Below are positions 43,327 to 52,373 of a stretch of DNA of 64,000 bases, piece after piece. This stretch comes from Xiashengella succiniciproducens (GTDB lineage: Bacteria; Bacteroidota; Bacteroidia; Bacteroidales; Marinilabiliaceae). The notes beneath the pieces were generated by a model, which was given only the letters and a program-made list of their open reading frames with translations, was not told the origin of the DNA and did not search any database. The number at the start of each line of letters is the position of its first letter. Positions within the stretch are counted from its first letter, which is position 1. A program made the position numbers and the translations under genes. The stretch covers positions 62,001 to 126,000 of the forward strand of contig NZ_CP098400.1 in the NCBI RefSeq assembly GCF_023674465.1. The letters run 5' to 3'.

Positions 43327-44244
43327 TTACGATACAATTTTACTTCTGATTTTGGTGATTACTTCCATTATCCTGGTCAGGTCTTCCTGAGTATAGTGAA
43401 CAGTACTGATTTCAGCCTGAATAAAGACCAGACTTCCGTCCTTTTCGATTCTTTGAGGTTCTCCAAGCTCTGTAGTAATTCTTACAGGAGCATATGCTTC
43501 CTTCAGTTCCTGGATATTTACCAAAAGATCTGAGAAGTTTGCTTCAGTAGAATAGTTGGAAAGAATAATCTCCAAAATATTTATAACATTCTTTTGCTCT
43601 GCGATACGGTCTGCAATTTCCTTGCTGCCTGATTCACGTACAATCTCGGTTGACAGGTAAAGACCTTCAATCCATGCTCCGGTAACAATAAGACTACTTA
43701 CGTTGCTTCTGTTCTGTTCACGCAGGTAAGAGTCCATTTTATTGAAGCTGGTGAGAGAAATTTCCATCAGTGAGTCAAGGTTTGCTGAGTTGGTTGCCAG
43801 TCGGCTAAGTTGATTGAAGTCAAAAAACTGACCTACCCTGATACCATCAGCAAGGTTCTTAACTGCGAGAAGGTATGATACAACAATGTTGTTTTTGTCG
43901 AAGGTGTTGATATAACCAAGGTCTGCACTGAAAACACCAAGGTTTAGAGCCCTTTGGAAGCTTGTAACATAGTTGGCTACATTGTCGGGATTATTTAGAA
44001 TCCTTTGAGTAAACTCAGCACCAGAGCTTTTAAACAATCCGGCCATTTCAACCGGTGATGATAGGTTGCCAATAACCTCGTTCATAATCTCTTCAGAGAG
44101 CTTGAGAGGCGCATCAGTGATCAAGGAGTCAGGAAGAGTTAGAGAGTCGTTTGAAGCACCTTTCTTGTCGCTGCATCCTGAACAACTTGTAAACAACTGA
44201 ACAGAGGCAAGTATTAGCAGAGATAAAACAATATTCCTGTACAT
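43327..44244 (-). CDS. Lipoprotein of unknown function
   Basis: The 305-residue protein has a lipoprotein signal with lipobox FTSC at about Cys21, followed by a Cys/Ser-rich linker (SGCSDKKGAS) and a largely helical domain. I do not recognise it. It lies between the ABC protein (52 bp) and the small secreted protein, so it may be a periplasmic or outer-membrane partner of the ABC protein; inferred from position only. Confidence 0.78.
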   Translation of the reverse strand: MYRNIVLSLLILASVQLFTSCSGCSDKKGASNDSLTLPDSLITDAPLKLSEEIMNEVIGNLSSPVEMAGLFKSSGAEFTQRILNNPDNVANYVTSFQRALNLGVFSADLGYINTFDKNNIVVSYLLAVKNLADGIRVGQFFDFNQLSRLATNSANLDSLMEISLTSFNKMDSYLREQNRSNVSSLIVTGAWIEGLYLSTEIVRESGSKEIADRIAEQKNVINILEIILSNYSTEANFSDLLVNIQELKEAYAPVRITTELGEPQRIEKDGSLVFIQAEISTVHYTQEDLTRIMEVITKIRSKIVS

Positions 44245-44296
44245 AGCTGATCTATTAATTCGTTATTAAATTTTAACTGTAGGCTTTTATACTTCC

Positions 44297-47200
44297 CTAT
44301 TCTTTTAAAGGTTTCCTTTTGTTCCATTTTATTGAGCTTCCCCAGTTCATAAGCTTGGTAAGAAGATCAAAATACAGTACTGCATATAACACTATGGTCA
44401 ATAACCATACCACAGTGATATTAAACCACAAAGTTTCATAAAAGTTACCTGCGAAGTGCTTAACTGGAGCGAAAAAGTGGGTACGGAACGAGTACCATTT
44501 TTCGGGTTCAGGGATCTGATAGATAGGTTCGCTAAGCTGTACAAGCTCATTTCCCTGACGTACCATTTTGTTTTTGCCAAATTCACGGCGTACGATAGAG
44601 GATATGCTCTCGTTGTAATAATTATCCTTTATCCTGTTAAACGTTTCTGCGTTCTGGGTTTGATTATAAGTAAAGAACGTATCCTTCAGTCTGTTGGACT
44701 GGATAAAAATCAATCTATAGTGGTCGTTAAGCTTACTTATATAGTCATCTGCAATTAATAATGCATTTTCGTCAAAGGTGTCAGGATAGAGTAAATCTAG
44801 ATTTTCAAAGTTGATTTCTGGTACTCTTCTTATTTCCTTGCTGAATTCATTTCTGATTAGTTCAAGGTCGTCTTTAAAGGTTTTGTCGTCCCTGTTTTTG
44901 CCGGCAGCAACATGATCATAACATTTGACTAGGATTTCCCTTAATTCTGGAAGATAGTGTACCTGCTTGAAGTCAGCGCTGCTTTCCTTTTGCTCTATTT
45001 CAAAGAAAGCACTGTTATACTTGTTGTTTTTGTACATATCCACAATCAGACCTTCATAAATCCACCTTGATGGCATGAATTCAGCTATGGCAGGTACCTT
45101 ATCAACAGAAGTGAAATCCTTGTTGAGTTTGTCGAAAGTAAACATTGCACCTCCCAGTACCATTTGTGGTATCATTACCAATGGTATCAGGATGTATATT
45201 GTTACGATAGAGTTGAATGACGCAGACAGTATAAGTCCCAGTATATTGGCAAAGGCTGAGACGGTAAACAGGGCAATCCAATACTCAAAATACATATCCT
45301 TGATGCCCAGCACTGTATTGGCTACCAATACGAAAAGCGCCATTTGAATAGCTGATATCGTGAACATCAGCAGGACTTTTGATACCAGGTAACTTGACCT
45401 GCTTAGTTTAAGGAAGGATTCCCGTTTCAGTATCTTTGCATCCTTGAATATTTCTTCTGCGCTGATGATCAGACCAAAGAACAGAGACACGACTATGCCC
45501 ATGAAAACATATGGTGGCATGTTTTCATTTTCCCTGAAAATGTACAAATCAGAGTTTGGGTCTGCTATGTACTTGATCAGGTAGGCCAGGATAAAGCCAA
45601 GAAGCGGAGTCTCCAGCAGGTTTAGCAGTATATACTGTGTATTGCTGATCTTAGCGAAAAAGTCACGTAGCGTATATATCTTGAACTGGCTGAACCAGCT
45701 TGGTATATTCAGGGTTTTCGGGGGTTTTGTCTTAACAGTATTGACTGTCGGAATTGCAATTCTTTCGCAGAAATGACTGTACCATTCCTCTGGGGCTACC
45801 TTTCTCTTGTTTGTGTAATTTCCATACTCGTCAATTACACTTGCATCAATAATATTGAAAATCAACTCAGGGTTGAGATTACCACATGTTGGGCACTCTC
45901 CCTGATCGCTGTTAATTTGCGAATCGAGCTGTTTGAAATAAATCAGTGATTCGCCCGGGTTTCCATAGTAAACGGGATATCCACCAGTATCGAGGATAAA
46001 CATCTTGTCAAACATCTTATAGATGTCTGAGGATGGCTGGTGAATAACAACAAAGATGAGTTTGCCCTTTAGGGCAAGCTCCCTTAGGAGGTTCATCACG
46101 TTTTCAGAGTCGCGAGACGACAGTCCGGAAGTCGGTTCGTCAACAAAGAGGATGGCAGGTTCCCTGATTAGCTCAAGGGCAATATTTAGCCTTTTCCTTT
46201 GTCCTCCACTGATAGTTTTGTTAAGCGGTGAACCTACTTTAAGGTCCTTTCGTTCGAAGAGGCCAAGATTCTGAAGAGTATCGTGAACCAGAGCAGTTAT
46301 CTCTTCTTCGCTCTTGTCCTTAAAGCAGAGTTTGGCGTTATAGTAAAGGTTTTCAAATACCGTAAGTTCTTCAATAAGTAGGTCATCCTGCGGAATTAGT
46401 CCGATAACACCTTCGAGTTCCTCCTTTTGGGTGTGAAGGTTATGGCCATTAATAACCACCTCTCCTTCAGTAGGACTTTCTATTCCAGAAAGGACGTTCA
46501 GCAGTGTTGTTTTTCCGGCACCTGAAGCACCCATAATACCGATTAGTCTACCCTGCTCTTCGTTGATATTAATGTTACGAAGACCAATAGTTCCATTTTT
46601 GAACGTATAGCCTACATTCTTTACCTCATAGCTGATACGTGGAGAATCGGCATCAGTAAGGAAGTGGCCAACGACGTCGGTATAGTAAATAGGTGTTCCT
46701 TTTGGAATCCTGATAAAGCTTCCTTTTGGGAAGATATAGATCCTTCTGTGGTCAACGGGCATACCGTTGAGGAAGATTTCCTGCTCTCCGGTATAGCGCA
46801 TAAAGTATAGTTCGGCACTTTTAACGCTCAGGATAATAATTGAGCCTTCGAGTCCGGACTTGGATATGTGTTTGCTTTCACCGTGAGATCCTTCAAGATT
46901 ATCAATAATCATGAAGTCTCCGGTATTAAGTTTTTCCCTTTCATTGCTATAGAGAACAAAGGTCTCTATGGCAGATATCTCGTTTTTTGGGAGTTTGAAG
47001 ACCTGGGCAACTGTGTTGATAATAGCCATCCGTTGCTCGGTCAGCTTCATGTCGGTACTGATAAGTTCGAACATACGAATCAGCACGACAACTTTTTGCT
47101 CGCGATTGAGTTGTTTATTAATCTTTTTGCAGATGCCCAAAATCCTCACTGAATCCTTCATTGAGGTCAGGCGTACCTTCCCTGCTTCCTCTCCCTCCTC

Positions 47201-47380
47201 TTTTTCGTCGCTCAACGAATGATTAAGAAACAGTGCAAAGTACTCCTCAACAGCCTCAGTATTAAGTTGCTGTTTAAGGAAATTACGGACATATTCGGTT
47301 TCGTTGGATTCGACACCACCGTCCTGTTTGGTCAGAAGACCAAACAATTGCATCAGCGCTTTTAATATTTCCTCACTCAT
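44297..47380 (-). CDS. ABCG-type ATPase/permease fusion with TerB-like and FHA-like N-terminus
   Basis: This 1,027-residue protein combines, in order: a helical TerB-like domain (about 1-145); a beta-rich region (about 150-235) resembling an FHA domain (EIFLNGMPVDHRRIYIFPKGS) but without the Arg/Ser/His set that binds phosphothreonine; an ABC ATPase (Walker A GASGAGKTTLLN at about 281, signature TISGGQRKRLN, Walker B ILFVDEPTSG); a CPTC pair near 493; an ABC-2 permease with about six TM segments (570-760); a soluble helical part; and a last TM near 985-1010. The half-transporter order (ATPase before permease) is like ABCG/White proteins. It lies directly after the SiaC-like gene (28 bp). Substrate unknown. 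Confidence 0.85.
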   Translation of the reverse strand: MSEEILKALMQLFGLLTKQDGGVESNETEYVRNFLKQQLNTEAVEEYFALFLNHSLSDEKEEGEEAGKVRLTSMKDSVRILGICKKINKQLNREQKVVVLIRMFELISTDMKLTEQRMAIINTVAQVFKLPKNEISAIETFVLYSNEREKLNTGDFMIIDNLEGSHGESKHISKSGLEGSIIILSVKSAELYFMRYTGEQEIFLNGMPVDHRRIYIFPKGSFIRIPKGTPIYYTDVVGHFLTDADSPRISYEVKNVGYTFKNGTIGLRNININEEQGRLIGIMGASGAGKTTLLNVLSGIESPTEGEVVINGHNLHTQKEELEGVIGLIPQDDLLIEELTVFENLYYNAKLCFKDKSEEEITALVHDTLQNLGLFERKDLKVGSPLNKTISGGQRKRLNIALELIREPAILFVDEPTSGLSSRDSENVMNLLRELALKGKLIFVVIHQPSSDIYKMFDKMFILDTGGYPVYYGNPGESLIYFKQLDSQINSDQGECPTCGNLNPELIFNIIDASVIDEYGNYTNKRKVAPEEWYSHFCERIAIPTVNTVKTKPPKTLNIPSWFSQFKIYTLRDFFAKISNTQYILLNLLETPLLGFILAYLIKYIADPNSDLYIFRENENMPPYVFMGIVVSLFFGLIISAEEIFKDAKILKRESFLKLSRSSYLVSKVLLMFTISAIQMALFVLVANTVLGIKDMYFEYWIALFTVSAFANILGLILSASFNSIVTIYILIPLVMIPQMVLGGAMFTFDKLNKDFTSVDKVPAIAEFMPSRWIYEGLIVDMYKNNKYNSAFFEIEQKESSADFKQVHYLPELREILVKCYDHVAAGKNRDDKTFKDDLELIRNEFSKEIRRVPEINFENLDLLYPDTFDENALLIADDYISKLNDHYRLIFIQSNRLKDTFFTYNQTQNAETFNRIKDNYYNESISSIVRREFGKNKMVRQGNELVQLSEPIYQIPEPEKWYSFRTHFFAPVKHFAGNFYETLWFNITVVWLLTIVLYAVLYFDLLTKLMNWGSSIKWNKRKPLKE

Positions 47381-47408
47381 TCGTTATAAAGTCAAATCTG
47401 TTGTGGCA

Positions 47409-47789
47409 TTAATCGTTATATACCACGTATTCGAAAGGTATCTCAACAATGTCGGAATATTCTTCTCCGGCTTCCAGCATATCTTCCTCGTCTTCGTGGT
47501 AGTGCCACTTGATAACAACCTCCTTGCCTTTTTCAACGATTTCCTCGAATTTCAGCAGAATATCGAGAATGACCTTTGATGAAGCCGTATTGAAATACTC
47601 CAGTTTGAAATTAAACTCAGTCCTGTCAAGAGGATCTTTGGCATACTCGTCTATCCAATCCAGTATTTGTTCATAAAACTGGTTTACATCTTCCGGAAGA
47701 GAACGTCCTGAAATCTCAAAATGTCCGCTAGCCTTGTCGAGTATCACATTAGGAGTATCGTCCGTGCCTTTGATGTTTATTACTTCCAT
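47409..47789 (-). CDS. SiaC-like regulatory phosphoprotein (DUF1987)
   Basis: The 126-residue protein matches the SiaC/DUF1987 family. In Pseudomonas aeruginosa, SiaC is phosphorylated on Thr68 by kinase SiaB, dephosphorylated by the PP2C phosphatase SiaA, and unphosphorylated SiaC activates the diguanylate cyclase SiaD. Here the phosphosite region EYFNTASSK is conserved and the Thr is also residue 68. No diguanylate cyclase is in the array, so the output partner is unknown. It lies 12 bp after the SiaB-like gene. Confidence 0.9.
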   Translation of the reverse strand: MEVINIKGTDDTPNVILDKASGHFEISGRSLPEDVNQFYEQILDWIDEYAKDPLDRTEFNFKLEYFNTASSKVILDILLKFEEIVEKGKEVVIKWHYHEDEEDMLEAGEEYSDIVEIPFEYVVYND

Positions 47790-47801
47790 ATTAGCTTATT
47801 T

Positions 47802-48365
47802 TCAAATTCTTTTGATTGTTGATGTAAGGATAAAGAAAGAAACCTGATCGTTGAGTTCCTTGAACTGGTATGTAAGTTTACTTCCAGTCTTCTTTGCTAT
47901 ATCGATCAGTCCAAGACCGGCACCGCCTTTCTCAGAAATAGTGGATTCTTTGATCTGCTTTTTGTACAGGTCAGAAAGTCCTTCTTTGTCCAGGCTGTTG
48001 ATATGCTCAAGGGTTTCCTTAAGACCAGGAACTCTTTCATTCTTGATAATATTTCCGGTGATGATACTGTATGAGTCTTCTCCTTTACTAACCATAACAA
48101 TACCTCTGCGCTCCTCTTCTTCATCGGAAAGCGAATCGGCATGTTTGCTGATATTTTGCAGACACTCAACCATAACATTAAATACCTTCTTTTGGACGGT
48201 ATTTGATTCGGCATTCTTTGTAAGACTCTTTTCTGTAAGAGAGGTAAAAGTCTTGGTAATTTCCTGAGTTACTTCGCCTTCGTAAACCAAGTTGATTTCA
48301 TTGGTTTTCATGGTTTTATACAGCTGATAGGCAAAATCCAGAAATCCTTGTTTTTCTTTTTCCAT
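47802..48365 (-). CDS. SiaB-like protein kinase
   Basis: The 187-residue protein resembles the SiaB family of GHKL-fold Thr kinases. The region VFNVMVECLQNISKHAD resembles an N-box, and KGGAGLGLIDIAKKTGSKL is a Gly-rich ATP-lid segment. The expected role is to phosphorylate the SiaC-like protein encoded immediately downstream. It lies between the PP2C phosphatase gene (41 bp) and the SiaC gene (12 bp), so kinase, substrate and phosphatase are encoded side by side. Confidence 0.87.
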   Translation of the reverse strand: MEKEKQGFLDFAYQLYKTMKTNEINLVYEGEVTQEITKTFTSLTEKSLTKNAESNTVQKKVFNVMVECLQNISKHADSLSDEEEERRGIVMVSKGEDSYSIITGNIIKNERVPGLKETLEHINSLDKEGLSDLYKKQIKESTISEKGGAGLGLIDIAKKTGSKLTYQFKELNDQVSFFILTSTIKRI

Positions 48366-48406
48366 TTTGTTAAATATTCAAAGTGTCCAAAAATGCGTAA
48401 ATATAA

Positions 48407-51031
48407 TCACAATTCAATTCCTATCAATAATACATCGTCAACTTGTTTCTCGTCACCCATCCAATCATAGAAATGCTTGGAGAAGGATCTTGACAGTTGT
48501 GCCATGCTTACATCAGGGCTTTCGGTAAGGATTTCCCTAATTTTTTTAACCTGGAACTTTTTGCGGTCAGGGCCACCGATCTGGTCGGGAAGTCCGTCAC
48601 TAAATATGAAAATCTTATCACCTTCCTGATACTCAAGCAGGTGATTTTCAAAGTCCTTTTCCGGTTTATTGGCCAAGGGTATACCACCAATGGCCTTCCT
48701 ATCTCCTCTATACTCGTTCAGTTCGCCATTTCTCATCAGGAACAAAGGTCTGTGAGCACCGGCAAATTCAAGGGTTTTCTTTTCCTTGTCTATCTTGCAG
48801 AATGCCAGGTCCATTCCATCCCTGCCAAGAGCTCCTTCCTGATCCTGCTTCAGAGTAGTCCTAACCTGCTTGTGCAGTTCGTCAAGAATCTGGGCAGCCG
48901 AATAATCCGGATTGGCACTAACTATGTTGTTTAGCAGGAAGTATCCGATAAAGCTTATCAAGGCTCCCGGTACTCCGTGACCCGTACAGTCCACTGCAGC
49001 AATGTAATATATACCTTCTTTTTGGAAAAACCATGGGAAATCACCGCTAACCACATCTTTAGGTCTGTAAAAGATGAAAGAGCGTGGGAAGTGGTCTTGT
49101 ATATGTTTTGTCTGCGGCAATATTGATGTCTGAATCCGTTGAGCATAATTGATACTGTCGGATATCTTTTTGTTCTTCTCCTTAATATCCTGTTCAATCT
49201 TCTTGAACTCAGTCATGTCGTGAGCCACAAAGAGGATGGTTTCAAGGTCCCCTTCTTCATTGAGTTCGGGTATGGCTTTTATCTCCATAATTCGCTCTCC
49301 GTCACGCGAATTCATAGGAACTTCGGCAAAGAGTTGCTCCTGGTTATGACGGATGCTTGCAAGGCTGCTTTCGGCAAACTCGATAAAGCGGCTGTCTACG
49401 TCGAGTTCACTGATTCTCTTTTTGACCAGTTCTTGAGCTTCGGCATCCACAAATCTGGCTGCTGTAGGGTTAACATATACAAGCTTACCCTGAGTGTTGA
49501 TACGCATAATCATATCAGGCGAGTTTTCCGACAAGCTTTGCATCCTGCTCTTCATTCTTTCTTCCTTCTCGGCCCTCTTGCGTTCGGTGATATCCTGCGT
49601 ATTGAAGATGATACCCCTTATAGCAGGGTCGTGCAGCAGGTTTTTACCCTTGGTTTCAAGGTAGATCTTTTCGCCGTTTTTGCGTAGATAGGTGTATTGA
49701 GCTATTTGTTCCCCACCAGGAGTATCAAGCAGATACTGGAACAAAGAATTTATTGCTTTCAGGCCCCTTGGAGTAAGGATGTCGGGGTGCATACCACCAA
49801 TATTATCTTCCTTACTATAGCCTAAGATCCGTTCGACAGACGGACTTTCATAAACAAGTTCCTGATTTTCGTTGTAAATTGAAATAAACTCAGAGGCATT
49901 TGTCAAAAGCGCCTGCAGACGCTTTTGGGAGTTAGCAACTTCCTGAATCTGAGCTTCCAGCATCTGGTTAGAGCGTTCCAGCTCTTCCTGGGCTGCAACC
50001 ATTTCGATAGCATTCTTACGCAGTTGTTCCTCGTTTCTGCGCAAAGCTTCAGTCATTCTCTGGGATTCGTCAAGCAGCCTTTCAGTCTTGGTTGTAATTT
50101 TAACATTGTAGATTGTTTGACCTATGATGGAGCTGACCTCATTTGCAAAGTGTAGCATAAAGCCAGGAACCTTGTCAAGGAAGGCTATTTCACAAACACC
50201 TTGCAACTGTTCTTCCTGAAGCAGAGGGATAATAACGATGCTTTGAGGTTTCTGCTCACCCAGAAGTCCCGAGGTGATATTGTAGTAATCTTCGGGTATG
50301 TCGGTGCGGTAAATCAGTTCCTTTTCATATGCCGCTGCACCAATCAGTCCCTGTCCTATTCTGATTTCATTGTACTTGTCGAATCTGCGTCGGCCGTAAG
50401 CGTACATCGCAGTTCTCTCGAGTATCTTCCTGTCGTCGTTGAAGATGTAGAAAGCCCCCTGAATCCCATTCATAAATTCAATCAGGGCTTTTGTTGTTGA
50501 AACTGACAGTTCCTCGAGGTTGTGAGCATTCCGGAGGATGTCTGAAATCAACTCCTTCCCTGTTGCTATCTTGTTGGCTTCCTCTTCCTTTTTCTTGCTT
50601 CCCTTGATGTTATTGGCCAGAGATACAAGTACTTCAGAAAGCGCATCATTGCTCAGATGTTCTTCTTCCCATTGATTTTTCAGCAACTTATTGGCCAGTT
50701 CGATATTGCTTTCAATTCTTTGCTCAAGTTCCTTGCTTTTATCGTTGGCCGCTTCTGTCTTTCTGTTTATTTCATTCAGGAAATAAACGATGACTGCAGG
50801 GCTTCCAAGGATAAGGATGTCCAGCAGGATAACGGGGAAATAGCTATGGGCATTAAGGATATTTACAAAAGAGACCGGCTTGTCAAGGATTGCAAGGAAT
50901 CCTGACCAGGATAACAAAAGCAACAGCAGCACTGCCATTAGTATCATCACCCTGTAATAAGGGTGTAATACATGGAGAGAGAAGTGCCTGTAGAGGGCCT
51001 TGGCATTTATCCTTTTATTCAATTTCATCAT
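48407..51031 (-). CDS. SiaA-like sensor phosphatase: TM-GAF-PAS-PAS-PP2C (SpoIIE)
   Basis: An 874-residue protein with two TM segments (about 28-50 and 58-85), coiled coil, a GAF domain (about 165-310), coiled coil, two PAS domains (about 375-495 and 505-620) and a C-terminal SpoIIE-type PP2C phosphatase (about 630-874). The metal-binding Asp residues are kept (VVSGDFPWF, VDCTGHGVPGAL, FIFSDGLPDQIGG), so it should be active. It is the probable phosphatase for the SiaC-like protein two genes downstream. Its start overlaps the end of the next upstream gene by 4 bp. Confidence 0.9.
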   Translation of the reverse strand: MMKLNKRINAKALYRHFSLHVLHPYYRVMILMAVLLLLLLSWSGFLAILDKPVSFVNILNAHSYFPVILLDILILGSPAVIVYFLNEINRKTEAANDKSKELEQRIESNIELANKLLKNQWEEEHLSNDALSEVLVSLANNIKGSKKKEEEANKIATGKELISDILRNAHNLEELSVSTTKALIEFMNGIQGAFYIFNDDRKILERTAMYAYGRRRFDKYNEIRIGQGLIGAAAYEKELIYRTDIPEDYYNITSGLLGEQKPQSIVIIPLLQEEQLQGVCEIAFLDKVPGFMLHFANEVSSIIGQTIYNVKITTKTERLLDESQRMTEALRRNEEQLRKNAIEMVAAQEELERSNQMLEAQIQEVANSQKRLQALLTNASEFISIYNENQELVYESPSVERILGYSKEDNIGGMHPDILTPRGLKAINSLFQYLLDTPGGEQIAQYTYLRKNGEKIYLETKGKNLLHDPAIRGIIFNTQDITERKRAEKEERMKSRMQSLSENSPDMIMRINTQGKLVYVNPTAARFVDAEAQELVKKRISELDVDSRFIEFAESSLASIRHNQEQLFAEVPMNSRDGERIMEIKAIPELNEEGDLETILFVAHDMTEFKKIEQDIKEKNKKISDSINYAQRIQTSILPQTKHIQDHFPRSFIFYRPKDVVSGDFPWFFQKEGIYYIAAVDCTGHGVPGALISFIGYFLLNNIVSANPDYSAAQILDELHKQVRTTLKQDQEGALGRDGMDLAFCKIDKEKKTLEFAGAHRPLFLMRNGELNEYRGDRKAIGGIPLANKPEKDFENHLLEYQEGDKIFIFSDGLPDQIGGPDRKKFQVKKIREILTESPDVSMAQLSRSFSKHFYDWMGDEKQVDDVLLIGIEL

Positions 51032-51804
51032 TGTAAGATCTCCATTTCAACCAATCTGGCTGAGATTTCGTTCCACATTTTATCTATGCCGGCTTCACTA
51101 AATGTAAGCATCTCGACTAAGTAAATACAGTGACCATCCTTAACGATAGGCAGGCAGTACAGCCAACCTTTTGATGAGGATCCCAGACCGCTGGATATCT
51201 GCAACATGCAATTATCTACGTTGTCGGCTACAACCGGTTTCATTTCTGTGACAGCCTGTCCGTTCATGCCCTCACCCGGTTCGAAGGGCTTGGGAATGAA
51301 ATCCTCAGGCAATGCGTAGGACTCTTCTACGATAAAAGTCCCGGATTGTTTGTCTTCCTTGTAAAGTATTGCTGCCCCGGCACTGAAACTAGCTGCCAGA
51401 AGGTGCAGGAAGTACTTTCTGTCACTTATAGCATTTTGCTCTGAGAACAGTTTTTTGAGCATTCTCTCCTGATAGGAAGCAAATCTCTTAGTCTCATTTT
51501 CCTTTTTTTCGTAGTCGTTGATCAGGCTTTTGAGAAATTCATTTTCCTGCTCCCACTTTTCTTTCTCCTTGTTGAAGTTTTCTTCAAAGGCCTTGAGTTC
51601 TTTTTCCCGTTTTTGATAGTAGAGGACTGCAACAAAGAGCAGGGCAAGGAAGAACAGCATCGACAGAGTTTCCATTGACACTACCATTGGAACAGTGTCT
51701 TTGGGCAGAAGGAATAGCTTTCCGAAAGCAAATACAAAGCCCATACCTGCGCAGACAAAGAGCTGCACTATGTGATCAGCGAACCATTTCTTACCTGATT
51801 TCAT
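51028..51804 (-). CDS. Membrane-anchored GAF-domain protein
   Basis: The 258 residues carry two TM segments (about 12-32 and 40-62), a charged coiled coil (about 64-125) and a GAF-like domain (about 130-255) with GEGMNGQAV and ISSGLGSSS, echoing the GAF domains of the phosphatase and of the GAF-PAS protein in the same array. No output domain. Start and stop overlap both neighbours by 4 bp, so it is tightly coupled to the lone CheB and the phosphatase. Probably an accessory sensor subunit; inferred. Confidence 0.82.
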   Translation of the reverse strand: MKSGKKWFADHIVQLFVCAGMGFVFAFGKLFLLPKDTVPMVVSMETLSMLFFLALLFVAVLYYQKREKELKAFEENFNKEKEKWEQENEFLKSLINDYEKKENETKRFASYQERMLKKLFSEQNAISDRKYFLHLLAASFSAGAAILYKEDKQSGTFIVEESYALPEDFIPKPFEPGEGMNGQAVTEMKPVVADNVDNCMLQISSGLGSSSKGWLYCLPIVKDGHCIYLVEMLTFSEAGIDKMWNEISARLVEMEILQ

Positions 51805-52373
51805 GAAGGTAAAGAGTTTAGGATTTGTACAATCTGTTCTGGTGATACTACCTCGTCTGGTTTAAACAATTCAAGAGCAGCTTTAGGCATAGTATCAATA
51901 TCGGCTGTTGCCGGATCCTGTATTATGGTATAACCTTTTTTGTCGGCTATAGCTTTGATACCAAGGGCGCCGTCTCTGTTGGCTCCTGTTAGAAGTATGC
52001 CCATAGCTTTATCACGGTATGCATATGCTGCCGAGAAAAAGGTATGATCTATCGAAGGCCTGCTATGGTTGCGTGGCTCCTCTGTCGACAGGGCAAAAGT
52101 CCCGTCCAGTTCAATAAATAAATGATAATTAGCCGGTGCCAAATATACGGTATTTGGCTCCATTTTATCTTTGTCGTTGGGTTCAACTATTTTAATAGCA
52201 GACTTAAGGCTTAGCCCTTCTACAAGGCCTGAGCGCACGTGCTTCAGCCTGTGAAGGCTAAGTACTATGGGTATCCTGAAGTCAGGCCTGATATCGGCCA
52301 GAATGCTAGACAGCACTGAAAAACTACCTGCCGACCCACCTATCACTATTATTTTATAGTCAGCATTATACAT
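51801..52373 (-). CDS. Stand-alone CheB methylesterase domain
   Basis: A chemoreceptor glutamate methylesterase domain without a receiver, 190 residues from ATG 52373 (MYNADYKIIVIGGSAGSFSV). The catalytic triad is complete: Ser14 in GGSAGS, His40 in SLHRLKH and Asp133 in GANRDG. Without a receiver its activity is not directly controlled by CheA phosphorylation. An upstream ATG at 52442 would overlap the CheR-like gene by 77 bp; the chosen start overlaps its stop by 8 bp. Confidence 0.9.
   Translation of the reverse strand: MYNADYKIIVIGGSAGSFSVLSSILADIRPDFRIPIVLSLHRLKHVRSGLVEGLSLKSAIKIVEPNDKDKMEPNTVYLAPANYHLFIELDGTFALSTEEPRNHSRPSIDHTFFSAAYAYRDKAMGILLTGANRDGALGIKAIADKKGYTIIQDPATADIDTMPKAALELFKPDEVVSPEQIVQILNSLPS

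Noticed and set aside
45099-45107. TTATCAACA copies inside genes (also near 18.68, 27.01, 27.41, 32.70 and 47.01 kb) as DnaA boxes
   Set aside because: Isolated copies explained by common codon strings; only the pair in the 457-bp gap occurs with an AT-rich run and a palindrome.
44297-47380. FHA-like region of the ABC protein reading phospho-Thr68 of the SiaC-like protein
   Set aside because: Attractive, but the region lacks the conserved Arg, Ser and His of phosphothreonine-binding FHA domains, so direct recognition is not supported.
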